From NCBI RefSeq assembly GCF_030864355.1, contig NC_083397.1, positions 372,001 through 436,000 on the forward strand: a stretch of 64,000 nucleotides of DNA, read 5' to 3'. Within the stretch, counting starts at the first letter, position 1; every line of letters starts with the position of its first letter. Of the stretch, positions 54,352 to 64,000 are shown piece by piece. Under the pieces are notes generated by a model. The model searched no databases. It was not told the DNA's origin and saw only the letters and a list, made by a program, of their open reading frames with translations. The stretch is from Cutaneotrichosporon cavernicola (lineage: Eukaryota; Basidiomycota; Tremellomycetes; Trichosporonales; Trichosporonaceae). A program made the position numbers and the translations under genes.

Positions 54352-54889
54352 TCATTTGTACCGCATAGCATCATGTCAGCATTAGGATAATGGCACATTA
54401 CAACCAGGCGGTGGAGTTGCATGCTGAAGCCTGCAGTCACTAGCGTCTCGTGTGAGAGGTAGCTGTGGGTGGTGGCACAAGGCACGGAAACCTTGACCGC
54501 TGCCACTAATTTTGACCTCGCCGCTGGATGCTATGCAATGTTCGGCGGATTTTCTCCCCAATATCAGTCCACCATTCGCGCAAGTAGAGAGCCATAATTT
54601 AGAGGAGCAGGCGCGAGGTGGAATCAAGCAACCAAACGAGTCGTGAATGTGCAGAAGCATGTGCCTTCACAACAAATTCATGCCGATCGATCCCCGCCGC
54701 AATCACTTTTTCACAACCTTCCAACCAACCTTCCCTCCTTCCTCACCTTCTACTCCAGTCCCACCTTTAACGCACCCCAGTCGGCCCCAACTGCGTTGCC
54801 AATGCTTCCCACACCCGCCTTACATTCAGGTTGCCTTTCTAGCACCCCCGGGCCCGAACATACTATTTCCCAAATCCATAATAACCGCA
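54352..54889. other. Intergenic between UTP5 and the tRNA cluster
   Basis: No coding frame or RNA recognised. A palindromic CCCCCGGGCCCG lies at about 54845-54856, some 35 bp before tRNA-Lys. Confidence 0.5.
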
Positions 54890-54979
54890 GCCTCGTTATA
54901 TCAGTCGGTAGATTAAATGACTCTTATGCTGGTTTTCCGGTTGATCATTCGGTCGTGGGTTCGAGCCCCACACGAGGCT
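54890..54979 (+). tRNA. tRNA-Lys (CUU) with 17-nt intron
   Basis: The acceptor stem GCCTCGT pairs with ACGAGGC (7/7). The anticodon stem AATGA pairs with TCATT around the loop CTCTTA, giving anticodon CTT at 54923-54925. An intron at 54927-54943 sits at the canonical position after base 37. The T arm GTGGG/CCCAC encloses TTCGAGC and forms a good B box. The D stem is TATC/GATT, with one T-T mismatch, so the A box departs from consensus. TTTT for termination lies about 25 nt downstream. Confidence 0.88.
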
Positions 54980-55465
54980 AGTACGTTCTAGAGCGTGCGC
55001 AGATCTTTTGGGCTATCCAGCTTCACCCAGGAGATGTGGTGAACCAGTTGTACACGAACTCGTCGCATGGCTGGCGATGGAATCGCCACCTAACACCTCA
55101 TCCTTCCCACCCTTCCCCCATTTGCATCTGCCCAAGGGAAGCAAGGCGGTTATGATTTCGTCCCGGCCCAGAAACGTGACATGCCATATGAGAATGCCAA
55201 TGTGGCGATCAATGTGGTGTCTCCAACACAGTCTCGTGTGGCCAACTCCTTTTCGTGGAAACACTCTGTTGGCTGACACTCCATCCCCATCTTCTGTTAC
55301 CTTCAATCTCATCCAACCTACAGAAGAGACAGTGACGCCAATGAAAACCTGGCGACCGTACTCGTCTCATCTATTGGCTGGCACTGGACCAAAAACTTCC
55401 TCAATCACTTCCCTTCCCCTCACACCCCATCCAGAAGATGGGATGCTCGTACTCTGAGCAGATAC
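54980..55465. other. Inter-tRNA spacer
   Basis: A 149-codon frame (55008-55457) is open but has no domain, helix pattern or codon bias like the neighbours. No further tRNA found by eye. Confidence 0.5.
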
Positions 55466-55548
55466 TGACGCTTGTGTGGATTGAACACACGACCGAACGA
55501 ATGGTGCTGAAGCTTCACTCGCTCGCTCTCCCACTGAGCTAAAGCGTC
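55466..55548 (-). tRNA. tRNA-Phe (GAA) with 11-nt intron
   Basis: Reading the minus strand, the acceptor GACGCTT pairs with AAGCGTC (7/7). The A box TAGCTCAGTGGG matches consensus and the D stem GCTC/GAGC is complete. The anticodon stem AGCGA/TCGTT (one G-T) frames GTGAAG, anticodon GAA. The intron is 55512-55502. T arm GTGTG/CACAC with loop TTCAATC. Confidence 0.88.
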
Positions 55549-56127
55549 TGATGTGGCGTTGTGGTTGTTTTGTAGGAAACTGCCCTGGAGTTGGCGACAG
55601 AAAAGTGCCACCAAGCCCGAAATTTTGCTCCCGCACGTATCGCACAGGCCACTCCACCTCGTATATCTACCTAGCCCGCAGTACCGTTTCGATGCATCTA
55701 CACATCACCCCTCCACACGGGCTATTGCAGAGCTACCTTCCTGCATCCCGGAGGACCTCCAGTTCAATCTGGAGGCACCACACCTAACATGTTTGGGGAG
55801 GAGCCCGGCGAGGACATCGCACGGCGAGATTGCTTCGTCAATCTCTTCATTTTGAGAAACCGGGTGTTTCTGGGCCGTGTGAGAGAAACCCCACCTAGCT
55901 ATCTCCTTAGCTTAGGGATGTGCAGGAGAAGATGGTGTGGCGGTCGTTGACTGTTTTCTCTCCCTACCTCACCATACATCTTATCCCTGGATCCCACGAA
56001 CTTGCCAACATCTGGCAGCCGCCTCTCCAAATTCTCCAGAACTTGAAAAGAGCTTTCTCAAGCCGTTCCCGCTCTTCTTGCCCATCGCGAGCCGAAGATA
56101 AGCTACCAGAAATTCACAACATCCATC
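55549..56127. other. Inter-tRNA spacer, no gene recognised
   Basis: Contains a perfect 7-bp hairpin CCTCCAG-TTCAAT-CTGGAGG at 55756-55775. No protein frame with similarity and no further tRNA found. Confidence 0.5.
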
Positions 56128-56206
56128 GGGCGCGTGGCGAAATGGCATCGCTTCTGACTACGAATGGTACATCAGAAGATCGCGGGCTCGACCCCCGTCG
56201 TGACCT
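56128..56206 (+). tRNA. tRNA-Arg (ACG) with 7-nt intron
   Basis: The acceptor GGGCGCG pairs with CGTGACC except for a G-A mismatch at pair 3-70. D stem GCGA/TCGC is complete. Anticodon stem TCTGA/TCAGA frames CTACGA, anticodon ACG at 56161-56163 region, with intron ATGGTAC at 56164-56170. T arm GCGGG/CCCGT, loop CTCGACC with C at position 54. TTTT at 56236-56239. Slightly degenerate, but the anticodon and D arms are intact, so probably functional. Confidence 0.75.
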
Positions 56207-56573
56207 ATAGTTGCTTGGAGATATCTGAGCTCCTCTTTTAGCTGGACAGAGCGGTTCTGGAAGCAGGAGCGCAGGAATTTGAAGCCGGCCGAGAAAGGAC
56301 CATATCTCCCATCTCAGACATTCAAACTGGCACGAGTGAAACTGAGTGGCACTCGTCTTTGGCCGTGTCTGATAGACCCCGGTTGCCATGCTCATGGCTA
56401 CCCCTTCCGGGTGTTTTTTATTCCTCCCGTATCCTCGTCTAACAAAAGGTGGCCCTAAAGGGCACACGACGTCATTGCCTGCATGAAGATCCACGTCTCA
56501 TGTCCGGCGTCCAAAGCCAAAGAGCAACCGAAGGCTAACAAAGGCCAACTATCCAGTCCATCCCGCTGAAATC
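56207..56573. other. Spacer with a hairpin-plus-T6 element
   Basis: A two-tier hairpin (CCCGG/CCGGG outside, CCAT/ATGG inside) at about 56379-56418 is followed by TTTTTT, resembling the 3' end of a polymerase III transcript. No protein gene. Confidence 0.4.
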
Positions 56574-57092
56574 TCAGCGAGTGTCTCCTCCTCCCTCAAA
56601 CGCTACCTTGGGGAACTGGTATGGAGGACCCAAGTCTTGAGGACGTGGAGGGACGGCCGCGATCACGGGCTTGGCGACGATGGGCCGACTTGCGTTGATG
56701 CTGTCGGCCGACTGGACGTGGTGCGATTCCAGGCTCCTGTTGGAAGACTGTGCAGATGATGTGCATGGGAGATGGTCCTTGGACGGGGATGGTACCGACA
56801 CCGACGAGGGCTCAGCTTGGTGTGGGATGGAGGGAAGTGGGGAGGTGTTGTGGAGGGCTGGAGGGAACGCCGGGCCAGGCCAATGGTCTACGGCCGGCAC
56901 TGTTGAGAGCCCGAAGTCGTGAGCCGGAGTCTTGAGGAGGCTCCACATCAGCCGCTTGTGGCGCACAAAGGCACCAGCGAGGAGGAGTGCCACCACACCG
57001 GCGAGCACGGCTCCGATGATGGCCGTCGTGGGTACCGCGGCGGCTTCAGTTGTCTGAGCTGGGGTTGTTGGCTGCTGGAGGAGGACAGGCAT
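56574..57092 (-). CDS. Orphan single-pass membrane protein
   Basis: Single-exon frame of 172 residues. A short Thr/Pro/Ala-rich N-terminus (MPVLLQQPTTPAQTTEAAAV) precedes one clear membrane helix (TTAIIGAVLAGVVALLLAGA), followed by a basic stop-transfer FVRHKRLMW. The remaining 120 residues are Pro/Ser-rich with no domain (HNTSPLPSIPHQAEPSSVSV). The layout suggests a short outside segment and a cytosolic tail. No family is recognised. It may be the last exon of a longer gene, since secreted N-terminal domains often precede such helices in fungi, but no upstream exon is obvious. Confidence 0.5.
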   Translation of the reverse strand: MPVLLQQPTTPAQTTEAAAVPTTAIIGAVLAGVVALLLAGAFVRHKRLMWSLLKTPAHDFGLSTVPAVDHWPGPAFPPALHNTSPLPSIPHQAEPSSVSVPSPSKDHLPCTSSAQSSNRSLESHHVQSADSINASRPIVAKPVIAAVPPRPQDLGPPYQFPKVAFEGGGDTR

Positions 57093-57302
57093 GGCGTAGT
57101 ATCTGGTGGGTTGGGTTGATGAAGGAGTTATGTACTTGTAGGTTATGCGTGGACGTGTCGCAGTTCCTTGAGCATCATGGCAACTCGTGAGATTGGCAAG
57201 TGGACAGCATGACGGCTAGTGTGTCCAGTGAGAACGTCAGCGACGGAGCCTATCCGATCTTGGAGCTGTACAAGTCTGATCTATGCATGTCTAGTATACA
57301 AC

Positions 57303-58397
57303 CTACCTCTGCGCCCACGACGAGTCGTGCCACCTCTTGACCATCCGCCCGCTCTCCTGCCCAATTGCGAACACTGATGTCAGCTTGACTGCCAGATCAT
57401 AACTCACATTCTCGCTCATCTGCTTCCATGCCCTCGCGGAACACTTCTCCTGTGCCAGCTGTACCTTCGGGGATGGAGCTGATGTCCATGCTCGCGTGGT
57501 GTGCTGCGAGGTCTTCAAGAGCAGGTAGGCGGTCTGTGAAGGCCTGAAGTCAGCTCGCGCCTCTCATAGGGAAAGCTAAATGAGAGACAAAGACACAGTC
57601 TGCTGAAATGCCGGACGTTCAGCTAAACATACCTTCAGCAACATCGCGAGCAGGCTATCACCACTGTCCCAACTGCTGTCAGCTTGTCTAACTGGGTGAA
57701 GCTAACATCTTGGCAATCGCCGCTCCGAAGCGGTACCACCATCCTCCGGCGCCAACAAGGCTACTGAGTTTGACGGCGGGCGCGCTGGCGTTCAAGTTCG
57801 CCCGGATACGTTGCGTGAACGGCTGTGGGACGGTGAACGTCGCGAATTCGCTGGTGTGAGTATGCCGACTAGAGAGGTAATGAGAGATTGAGTTGGGCGG
57901 TTGGAGAGAAAGAGGGCGCGGGGGGGGCGGCAGGAGGAAGGAGGCTGAAGGGTGGTTTGTGGAGGGAGACGTTGAAGGAAGGAAGGTTGCATGGAGTGAG
58001 AGGAACATCCTGCTACATCGACGAACAAGGCAGCAGGTTGCCCCCTATCGCCAACAACACCGGACTCACTTCTGCGCCAGGGTCCGTGCGAGCCATAATG
58101 GCAACTCGACCTTCGTGCCGGACTGGAGATGCTCCTCACTTCCGCCCTCAAGATACCCAAGGCCGGGGACATCAAGCGTGAACGTGCATGGCAGTTTCTG
58201 GTGTCAGCTGACAGGAATCGGCCAAGGGCTGAGGAGGTGAGGGCCACATTGAGCCATGTTATTTGACAGCTGCCATGATAGAAGGGAGGGAAAGAATGAG
58301 TGAAGGAGTGATCTTGCAGCTGTTCCACACCTGCCAAAGCTGCACTCACATGCTGGTCGGCGAGGATGGACGTGAGCGAGTAGTATTCGTCTTCCAT
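57303..58397 (-). CDS. PSF3: GINS complex subunit Psf3
   Basis: Six exons (58397-58350, 58197-58070, 57850-57707, 57672-57633, 57543-57408, 57373-57303), 188 residues. GINS (Sld5, Psf1-3) joins Cdc45 and Mcm2-7 in the replicative CMG helicase. Family signatures are MEDEYYSLTSILADQH, then KLPCTFTLDVPGLGYLEGG, GTKVELPLWLA, FTVPQPFTQRIRANLNASA and WWYRFGAAIAKIW, FTDRLPALEDLA, with a C-terminal FREGMEADERE and WAQR. Intron 3 starts GTTAGC, a rare donor also seen in similar form in RPB7. Intron 2 (219 nt) holds a G-rich stretch. Confidence 0.93.
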
Positions 58398-58629
58398 AGT
58401 ATTTGCGCGGCTCCGAGGCCGTGATGTGTGATGACAGCGATGAGAGTGGGGTGGATATGAGTTTGAGAGTTGACGGTTGAGTTGAACGCGAAATCAAAAT
58501 GGGTCATGCTAATGACCAGTCGCGTCCCTGGGCGACGCGTTTGCTCCCGCTCCCACCTTAGCAGTGGAACCAAACAAATGCAGATGTCTATGGGGTATGA
58601 ATGCAATGCTAAAAAGTCTCCTGTACATG

Positions 58630-61600
58630 TTATTCTTGGGACTGGGACACACGCGCCATCCACTGTCGCAGCGTATCGGCCAGCACGCCAGGAAGTGCTT
58701 CGACGTCACGCAGGACGACGTAGAATTCGAATGGGAACGTGTCGAGGTATCGCGTCATGACGAAGTCGTTGACGCCGTTGATGACAGTCGGGGTGATCGA
58801 CTGCATGGAGAGGATCGAGCGGCGGGGGCGGGCCATAACGGGTGTATTCGCGCCCGAGAAGGGGGTGTTGGTGCCCGTGGCGAGGCCTGGGGTGTTGACA
58901 CCGGACGGAGCGGAGTCGAGGTTGTCGACGACGAGGAAGACGACCATGACGCGTTCCTCGAGGGCGCGGCGGAGCAGCGTCCGCAGGCGGCCGTGGTCTT
59001 GGCACACGCCGTCCGAGATGATGATCTGCAGCTGCCACAGGTCCGGCGCGGATGCACTGGCGTTCTTCGCACGCGCCTCGGCGAGGTAGGACAGTGTGCG
59101 CTCGAGCAGCGCAGCTACATCGGTACGGTGCTGGTCGAATTTGAAGGCACGCATGACCTTTGCGCCGTCTGCATCGGAGAACCCAGCGTCGGAGAACTCG
59201 TGCAGCACGTCCACGCCCTCGCCGAAGCGTGCGATGGCGACCTGGCCAACCTCGAGCTTGGTGAGTGCCTGCGAGACCAGCGCGAGAGTCTGGTACGCGA
59301 GGTGCACAGACTGGCTCTCGGCCATGGAGCGCGAGTCGTCGAGCGAAAGGAGCACCTGGTACTCGCGACGAGACGGCTTGGTACGCCGGAGCCAGATCTT
59401 GTCCTTCGTGTACTCGGAGGCGATGTAAGGGATGATCTTGCGCATGTTCAGGCGCTTGCCGGTGCGGAAGTCGCCCTGCAGCCGCGTGGCGAGAGTCGGC
59501 TCCAGGATGAGGCGGAGCTGCTCGCACAGAGCGTAACTCAGGTCCGAGGTGAGCGAGGCGTACTGGCGCCACAGATCCTCGGCACCGTCCGCTTCGCCCG
59601 CCTGAGTGGGGGAGGCGACGGTGAGTTCGACGTCGACGTCGCCCTCGTCTGGACGAGCCTCGGTCGCCAGTTCCTCGCCCTCGTCCTCGTCAACGTCCAT
59701 CGCGTCGCCAGCGGTCGGTGCGCTTCCGCCAATCTCGGCCTGTGTGAGCGCCTTCTCGGCGCCAAAGCTGTCATCGGTCTCCCCTTTCTCGCGGCGGAAG
59801 CTCTCGTGCTCGCGCACGGGCTTATCGGCGGGTTCCGCCTGCTCCTCAGGCTCGTTATCGTCCTCGTCCATAGCCTGGGGTGCCGCCTCCTCCTCCTCGT
59901 CGACAATCTTAAGATCCTCGAGTTTCTGCTGCTCCTCGCGAGCCGCCCCGAGTGCCTGCATCGTGTTGTCGTCGTCGGCATCGCCGTCGTTCAGGTACTC
60001 GACCTGGCCAGGGGCCTGTTCCTGTGCATCCGCGTTGTCCGTCACCTCCTCGCGCTCCGTCTTGTTCAGGATCTCGTCGCGGCGGCGCACAATCTCCTTC
60101 ATGATATCGCCGAGGCTGCGATCCTGCTGCGGCTCACCCTCGTTCGGGAGCGGCGCGCCGCTGCTGTCCGTTGCGCCCGAGGCCTCCTGCTCGTCGGTGC
60201 CACCAGCGCCCTGGGGTGCTACGTTGGTCGCACTGAGATTAGCTCCGTCAGATACGTCAACTCACCCTTCAGCCTCGGCCTCAGCCTCATCCTCGTCCTC
60301 TTCACCGCCCATCTCCTCATCCTCGTCGCCAGCCTTGTCGTCCTTGTCGGCCTGCGCAGTGCCGCCCTGGCCGGCGCTCGCAGCTTCCTGCTGCGCCTCG
60401 CCAGAGCTCACGTCGAGGTCCTGGTTGAGGGCCTCTTCCGCCTCCGGCTGCGCGTCGTCCTCCGTGACGCCCGTGGCGTCCGGTGCATTCTCTTCGGCCT
60501 CCCCCTCGTCCTCCTGGTCCGAAGTCCGCCCGTGGTCCTCCATGTCGAGGCCCTCAGGCTCGCCGTCGTCCATCTTGATGTCGTCGTCAAATTGCTCGTT
60601 GTCGTCGCCATCCTCCTCCTCGCCGAGGTCGAGGTCCTCCGGCAAGTCGAGCGTCTCGCCCTCGGGTGCAGCGACATTGTCCTGCTCGGGCATATCGGCG
60701 CCCTCGTTATCGTTATCATTGTCGTCCTCGCCCTCGGGGGCCTCGTGCTCTTCGAATTCCTCGCCCTCCTCCTCGCCCTCTCCGCCGTCTTGCTGCTTAC
60801 TCTCCTGCTCCTTCTCCTCGGACTGCTCGCCCTCGGCCGCATCCTCCTTCTTGTCCTTCTTCTCGTCCCGCTTCTTGCTCTGCTCGTCTTTGGCAGCGAG
60901 TTCTGACTCCCCAGTCTCCTCCGTCTTCTCGTCCATGAGGTCCTCACGGCCCTCATTCTCCTTCTTCTCCTCCTCCTTCTCGTCCTTCTCGTCGTTCCAG
61001 AATTTCTCGTCGACGGCGCCCGGGTCGAGAGGGTCGACATCGCCAACGTGGTCGTCGAGTTCCTCCTCGCCCTCTTCCTCCTCCTCGCCCTCCTCCTTCT
61101 CCTTGCCGTCCTCGAGGGCGCCCTCAAAGTCGTTCTCCATGTCGACGTTCTCGTCGTCGTCGTCGCCCTTGTCGCCGTTTTGCTCCTCCTCCTGCTCCTC
61201 CTCACCTTGCAGGCCTTCGACCTGGCTCTCGTCGGTGATTTCGTTCGACACGTTCTTCTCACCACTTCCAGCACCCATGCCGGTGCCTTCAACCTCGCCG
61301 TCCTCGCCATCCTGCGCATCATCGCTCTCCTCTTGCGGCTTGCAGAAGCCCTTCTGAGCAATGTCGAGCATGACGCGCGCGACGACGTAGTTGAGCTTGT
61401 AGATGGCCTTAGTGGCAGCGAGGTGCGCAGCAACGGACTGCGCAAAAGTCTGGGCGAGTACTTCAACGAAGGGAAGGACGCGGGCAAGTGCTGCGGGCGC
61501 GTTGGAGGACTCGCGGTGGGCGAGCCAAGTTGACATGGATGTCGCGAAGGCGCCAAGGCGGCCAAGCACCTCGCCGACACGCAGTGAGTTCACAGCCTTG

Positions 61601-64000
61601 GCCTGCCGGGAGAACGCGCTGGGGATGTGCCCGTACTCATCCTCCTTGACCTCCTCAGCAGGGGTGTTGTCAATCGACTGCGCCACAACAAGCAACGCGG
61701 AGATGAGCTCATCGCTCTGCGTCCAAATGGCCTCGGGTATATTCTTGGCGGTCTTAAGTGCAGATACCGAGCCCATGCCCGCGACCATCTTGCCGAGCGG
61801 CACATAGATGTGCGCAAGGTCGGGCGCAGCCTTAGCGTGCGTCTCGCACGAGGCGACGACAAGGCGGAACAGGTCGCCAGCGCGGTCTGCGAGCTGAGCC
61901 TCCTGATGGCCGTAGAGTGGCCACTCGGCGGCACGGCACGCACCAAGCGCATTCTCGAGCGCATTGATGAGCAGCCCCACCTCCTGACGGAAAGTGTGGA
62001 TATCGGCAAGCTCAGTCCCCAACTGCACGCCCTGGAGCTCGCGGAAGGCACGCACTGCGTCCTCGGCCTCGCGCAGGCCATCGTGAAGGTGGCACGCATC
62101 GAGTTCCGCCCTCTCTAACGTCTGGACAACGCCACCAGCGAGGGCGGCGGCCTTGGCGCAGGTATGCAGCCGGCGGAGGACGGAGTTGAACTTGGACAAT
62201 GTCGAGAGCTGGGTAGAGAGAATTGCCTGCTCTCCCAAAGCGGCGGCGTACAAGCTCTCCGCGAAGCCGATGCCTCGGGCGAGGTCGCCGCTGGCAATGT
62301 CCGGAGAGTGGCCGTTGAACGCGGTACGCAGGGCACGCATCAGCACACCCTGGCGGTGGTGGTAGTCTGCGACCTTGGTCACGCCCGCAGAATCAAAGGC
62401 GACCGGCAGATCGTCAACGGTGAGAGCGGGGCGCGAGGTGAGCCACAAAGAGCTCTGCTGCTTGGCGAGCTTGTCGGCTGGCACACTCTGGGAGAACCCG
62501 CACGCGCGGAGCGTCTTGAGGAGGTCGGCGAAGGCCTTACGCTTACGCGATGTGAGGTTGTTGACAATCTTGGTGTTCTCCTTGGTCAGAGTCGCGGGTG
62601 TGGCCTTCTGCAGCATGGCAGCCGTCTCGATGATCTCGATGGCCATGTCCTCGAGCTGGTCGGCGCGCGTTGTGGCCGCAAGAGGACGCGCGCCGGCGTG
62701 CACCTTCTCATACCGCGCCAGAGTGTCGGGCAGCTTCTTAAGAAGAGGGGGAAGCGCAGGGCCCGCAGCGCGTGCTGTCAGTGCAGTCTCGGGGAGGGCG
62801 GAGACCGTGACGAGCTCGGACGTGTGGGCTGGGCTCGTCACCGCGGGGTCCTGCGGACAGATGGAACCGAGGTCCGTCAAGATCGGCGAGACCGGCTGCT
62901 GGAGCACCTCGCGGAACTTGCGGATGTTCTTGTGCAGCTGCCTGTGACTCTTCTGGGCGCTCGCCTTGAGTGCGAAGACGTTGATGTCCTTCCACGAGGC
63001 GAGCTTGACGAAGTCCTTGACAGCGCGGTCGATGACCTTGCGCTGGCTCTCGAGCGACTCGCGAATGCGGGGCGCGAAGAGCTGCGCATGCGCGATAACG
63101 TTGTTCAGCACGGCAGCGACGTGGCCGAGCGCAGTAGCATTGGTCGCCTCACTGGTGGCGAGCTCGGAGGCCATGCGCTCGAACGCGCCAAGCACCGCCA
63201 GGCGATGCGCGAAGCTGCCGAGCGTCGCCTGGCTGAGGTAGTCCGAGACCACAGGTAGAGCCGTCGCGATGTACTTCTCGGGGTCATCGGCGGAGACAGT
63301 ACCATGGATGAGCGCTCCGTACAGGCGTAGCGTAAACTCATCGTCCTTGTCGATGTACTGCCGCGCCTGGTCGTCGAGGAGGCGCACCCACGAGGCGAGC
63401 TCGAGACGGCGCCACCCAATGATCAGCGACGACACCTCGAACTGGTAGGCCTTGAGACTGTTCTCGCGGTTTGCGTACGGCTCCCAGTCGTCAGTGTGGA
63501 GGAGGAGCAGCTCGAGCGCAGCAAGAACCTTGGCAACGGGCGCGCGCACGTCGATCTGCAGGATGCGCAGAACGCGCTCGCGCAGGTGCTGGAGCACCAT
63601 CTGGTCTGGCCACTCGGATACAAGCGTGTCGAGACGCGCACGCAGGCGCTCAAGCAGCGCCTGGCCCTTGCGGACCTCAAACTCGTTCGGGTCGAAGTAG
63701 AAGTTGGCCTGGGCCGCGCTTGTCTTGACTTCAGCGTGGCGGCGGTGGAGGGTTGCGACCTGGAAGGCAATGGAGGAGGCGTCGAGGTCCTCGCGGAAGG
63801 ACGACGCCTCGAAGCGCGAGAGCACGTCGTCGACGGTAGACTTGAGCGTCTTACCCACATCGGCGTGCCCGCCGAAGGAGCCGAGAACAAGCGTGTGGAA
63901 GGCGGCAATCTGCGCGGGCGTGAACTTGGCCTTGTGCTTGTCCTGCTTGTCCTGCTTCTCCTCTTGCACGTCCTGCTCCATCGCCTCATCCTCGTCCTCT
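58630..64000 (-). CDS. MDN1: Midasin/Rea1 (Mdn1), C-terminal part, cut by the right edge
   Basis: Two exons are visible (64000-60266 and 60232-58630), about 1,779 residues of a protein that is usually near 4,700-5,000. Midasin is a dynein-like AAA+ machine that removes Ytm1 and Rsa4 from pre-60S particles. This part includes the end of the helical linker (residues up to roughly 870), a long Asp/Glu-rich region, and the C-terminal MIDAS/VWA domain with the metal motif DDSRSM (DxSxS) in LLSLDDSRSMAESQSVHLAY, GQVAIARFGEGVDVL and IIISDGVCQDHGRL. It ends RVSQSQE. The 33-nt intron lies in the acidic tract. The AAA ring would be beyond the window. Confidence 0.93.

Noticed and set aside
55008..55457. 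149-codon frame in the tRNA island
   Set aside because: No domain, no hydrophobic pattern and codon use unlike the neighbouring genes.
58564..61357. Two long + strand frames (780 and 583 codons) opposite MDN1
   Set aside because: They are the reverse of the Asp/Glu-rich midasin tract (GAG/GAC read as CTC/GTC and TCC/TCG), giving poly-Leu/Val or poly-Ser products without domains.

Overview
This is a 64 kb piece of a GC-rich fungal nuclear genome. The genes are eukaryotic housekeeping genes, densely packed and mostly interrupted by very short spliceosomal introns with GTGAGT-like donors and a CTGAC or CTAAC branch site lying almost on top of the CAG acceptor. Gene content, GC content and intron style point to a basidiomycete yeast of the Tremellomycetes, probably Trichosporonales; the order is my inference and cannot be proved from the window. 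No prokaryotic, viral or transposon gene and no CRISPR array was recognised.

Layout, left to right. 1-10 kb: a TDA10-like kinase/coronin fusion (cut by the left edge), RPC19, mitoribosomal uS11m, SCO1, RPB7, prefoldin subunit 4, a phytanoyl-CoA-dioxygenase-like oxygenase and the SNARE BET1. 10-20 kb: mitoribosomal bS21m, SPF30, VPS20, COX6, RLP24, JIP5, LCP5 and MGE1. 20-33 kb: cysteinyl-tRNA synthetase, ERV25 (with a 4-nt microexon), an orphan KEN-box protein, the U2B''/U1A-family protein, ceramide synthase, a MAPEG protein and a FAR-17a/AIG1-like protein. 33-46 kb: a proline-rich orphan, the 75-kDa complex I subunit, and TAO3/Furry (about 2,490 residues). 46-54 kb: cyclophilin, VPS45, HAS1 and UTP5. 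54.9-56.2 kb: three intron-bearing tRNA genes (Lys-CUU, Phe-GAA, Arg-ACG) with no convincing protein gene between them. 56.6-64 kb: an orphan single-pass membrane protein, GINS subunit PSF3, and the C-terminal third of midasin (MDN1), cut by the right edge.

Three themes recur. Ribosome synthesis: RPC19, RLP24, JIP5, LCP5, HAS1, UTP5, MDN1. Mitochondria: uS11m, bS21m, SCO1, COX6, MGE1, NDUFS1, and probably isoforms of CysRS and cyclophilin. Secretory and endosomal traffic: BET1, ERV25, VPS20, VPS45, LAG1. Several pairs are divergent across short shared promoters (uS11m/SCO1, bS21m/SPF30, HAS1/UTP5).

Exon models were built by hand. Each multi-exon model keeps one open frame, has a total length divisible by three, and gives a protein of family-typical length. 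About 73 introns were placed, many of them only 31-36 nt long. The most notable observations are the 4-nt microexon in ERV25, the kinase-coronin fusion, a NAGNAG acceptor in VPS45 where one choice creates an immediate stop, and the very small introns.
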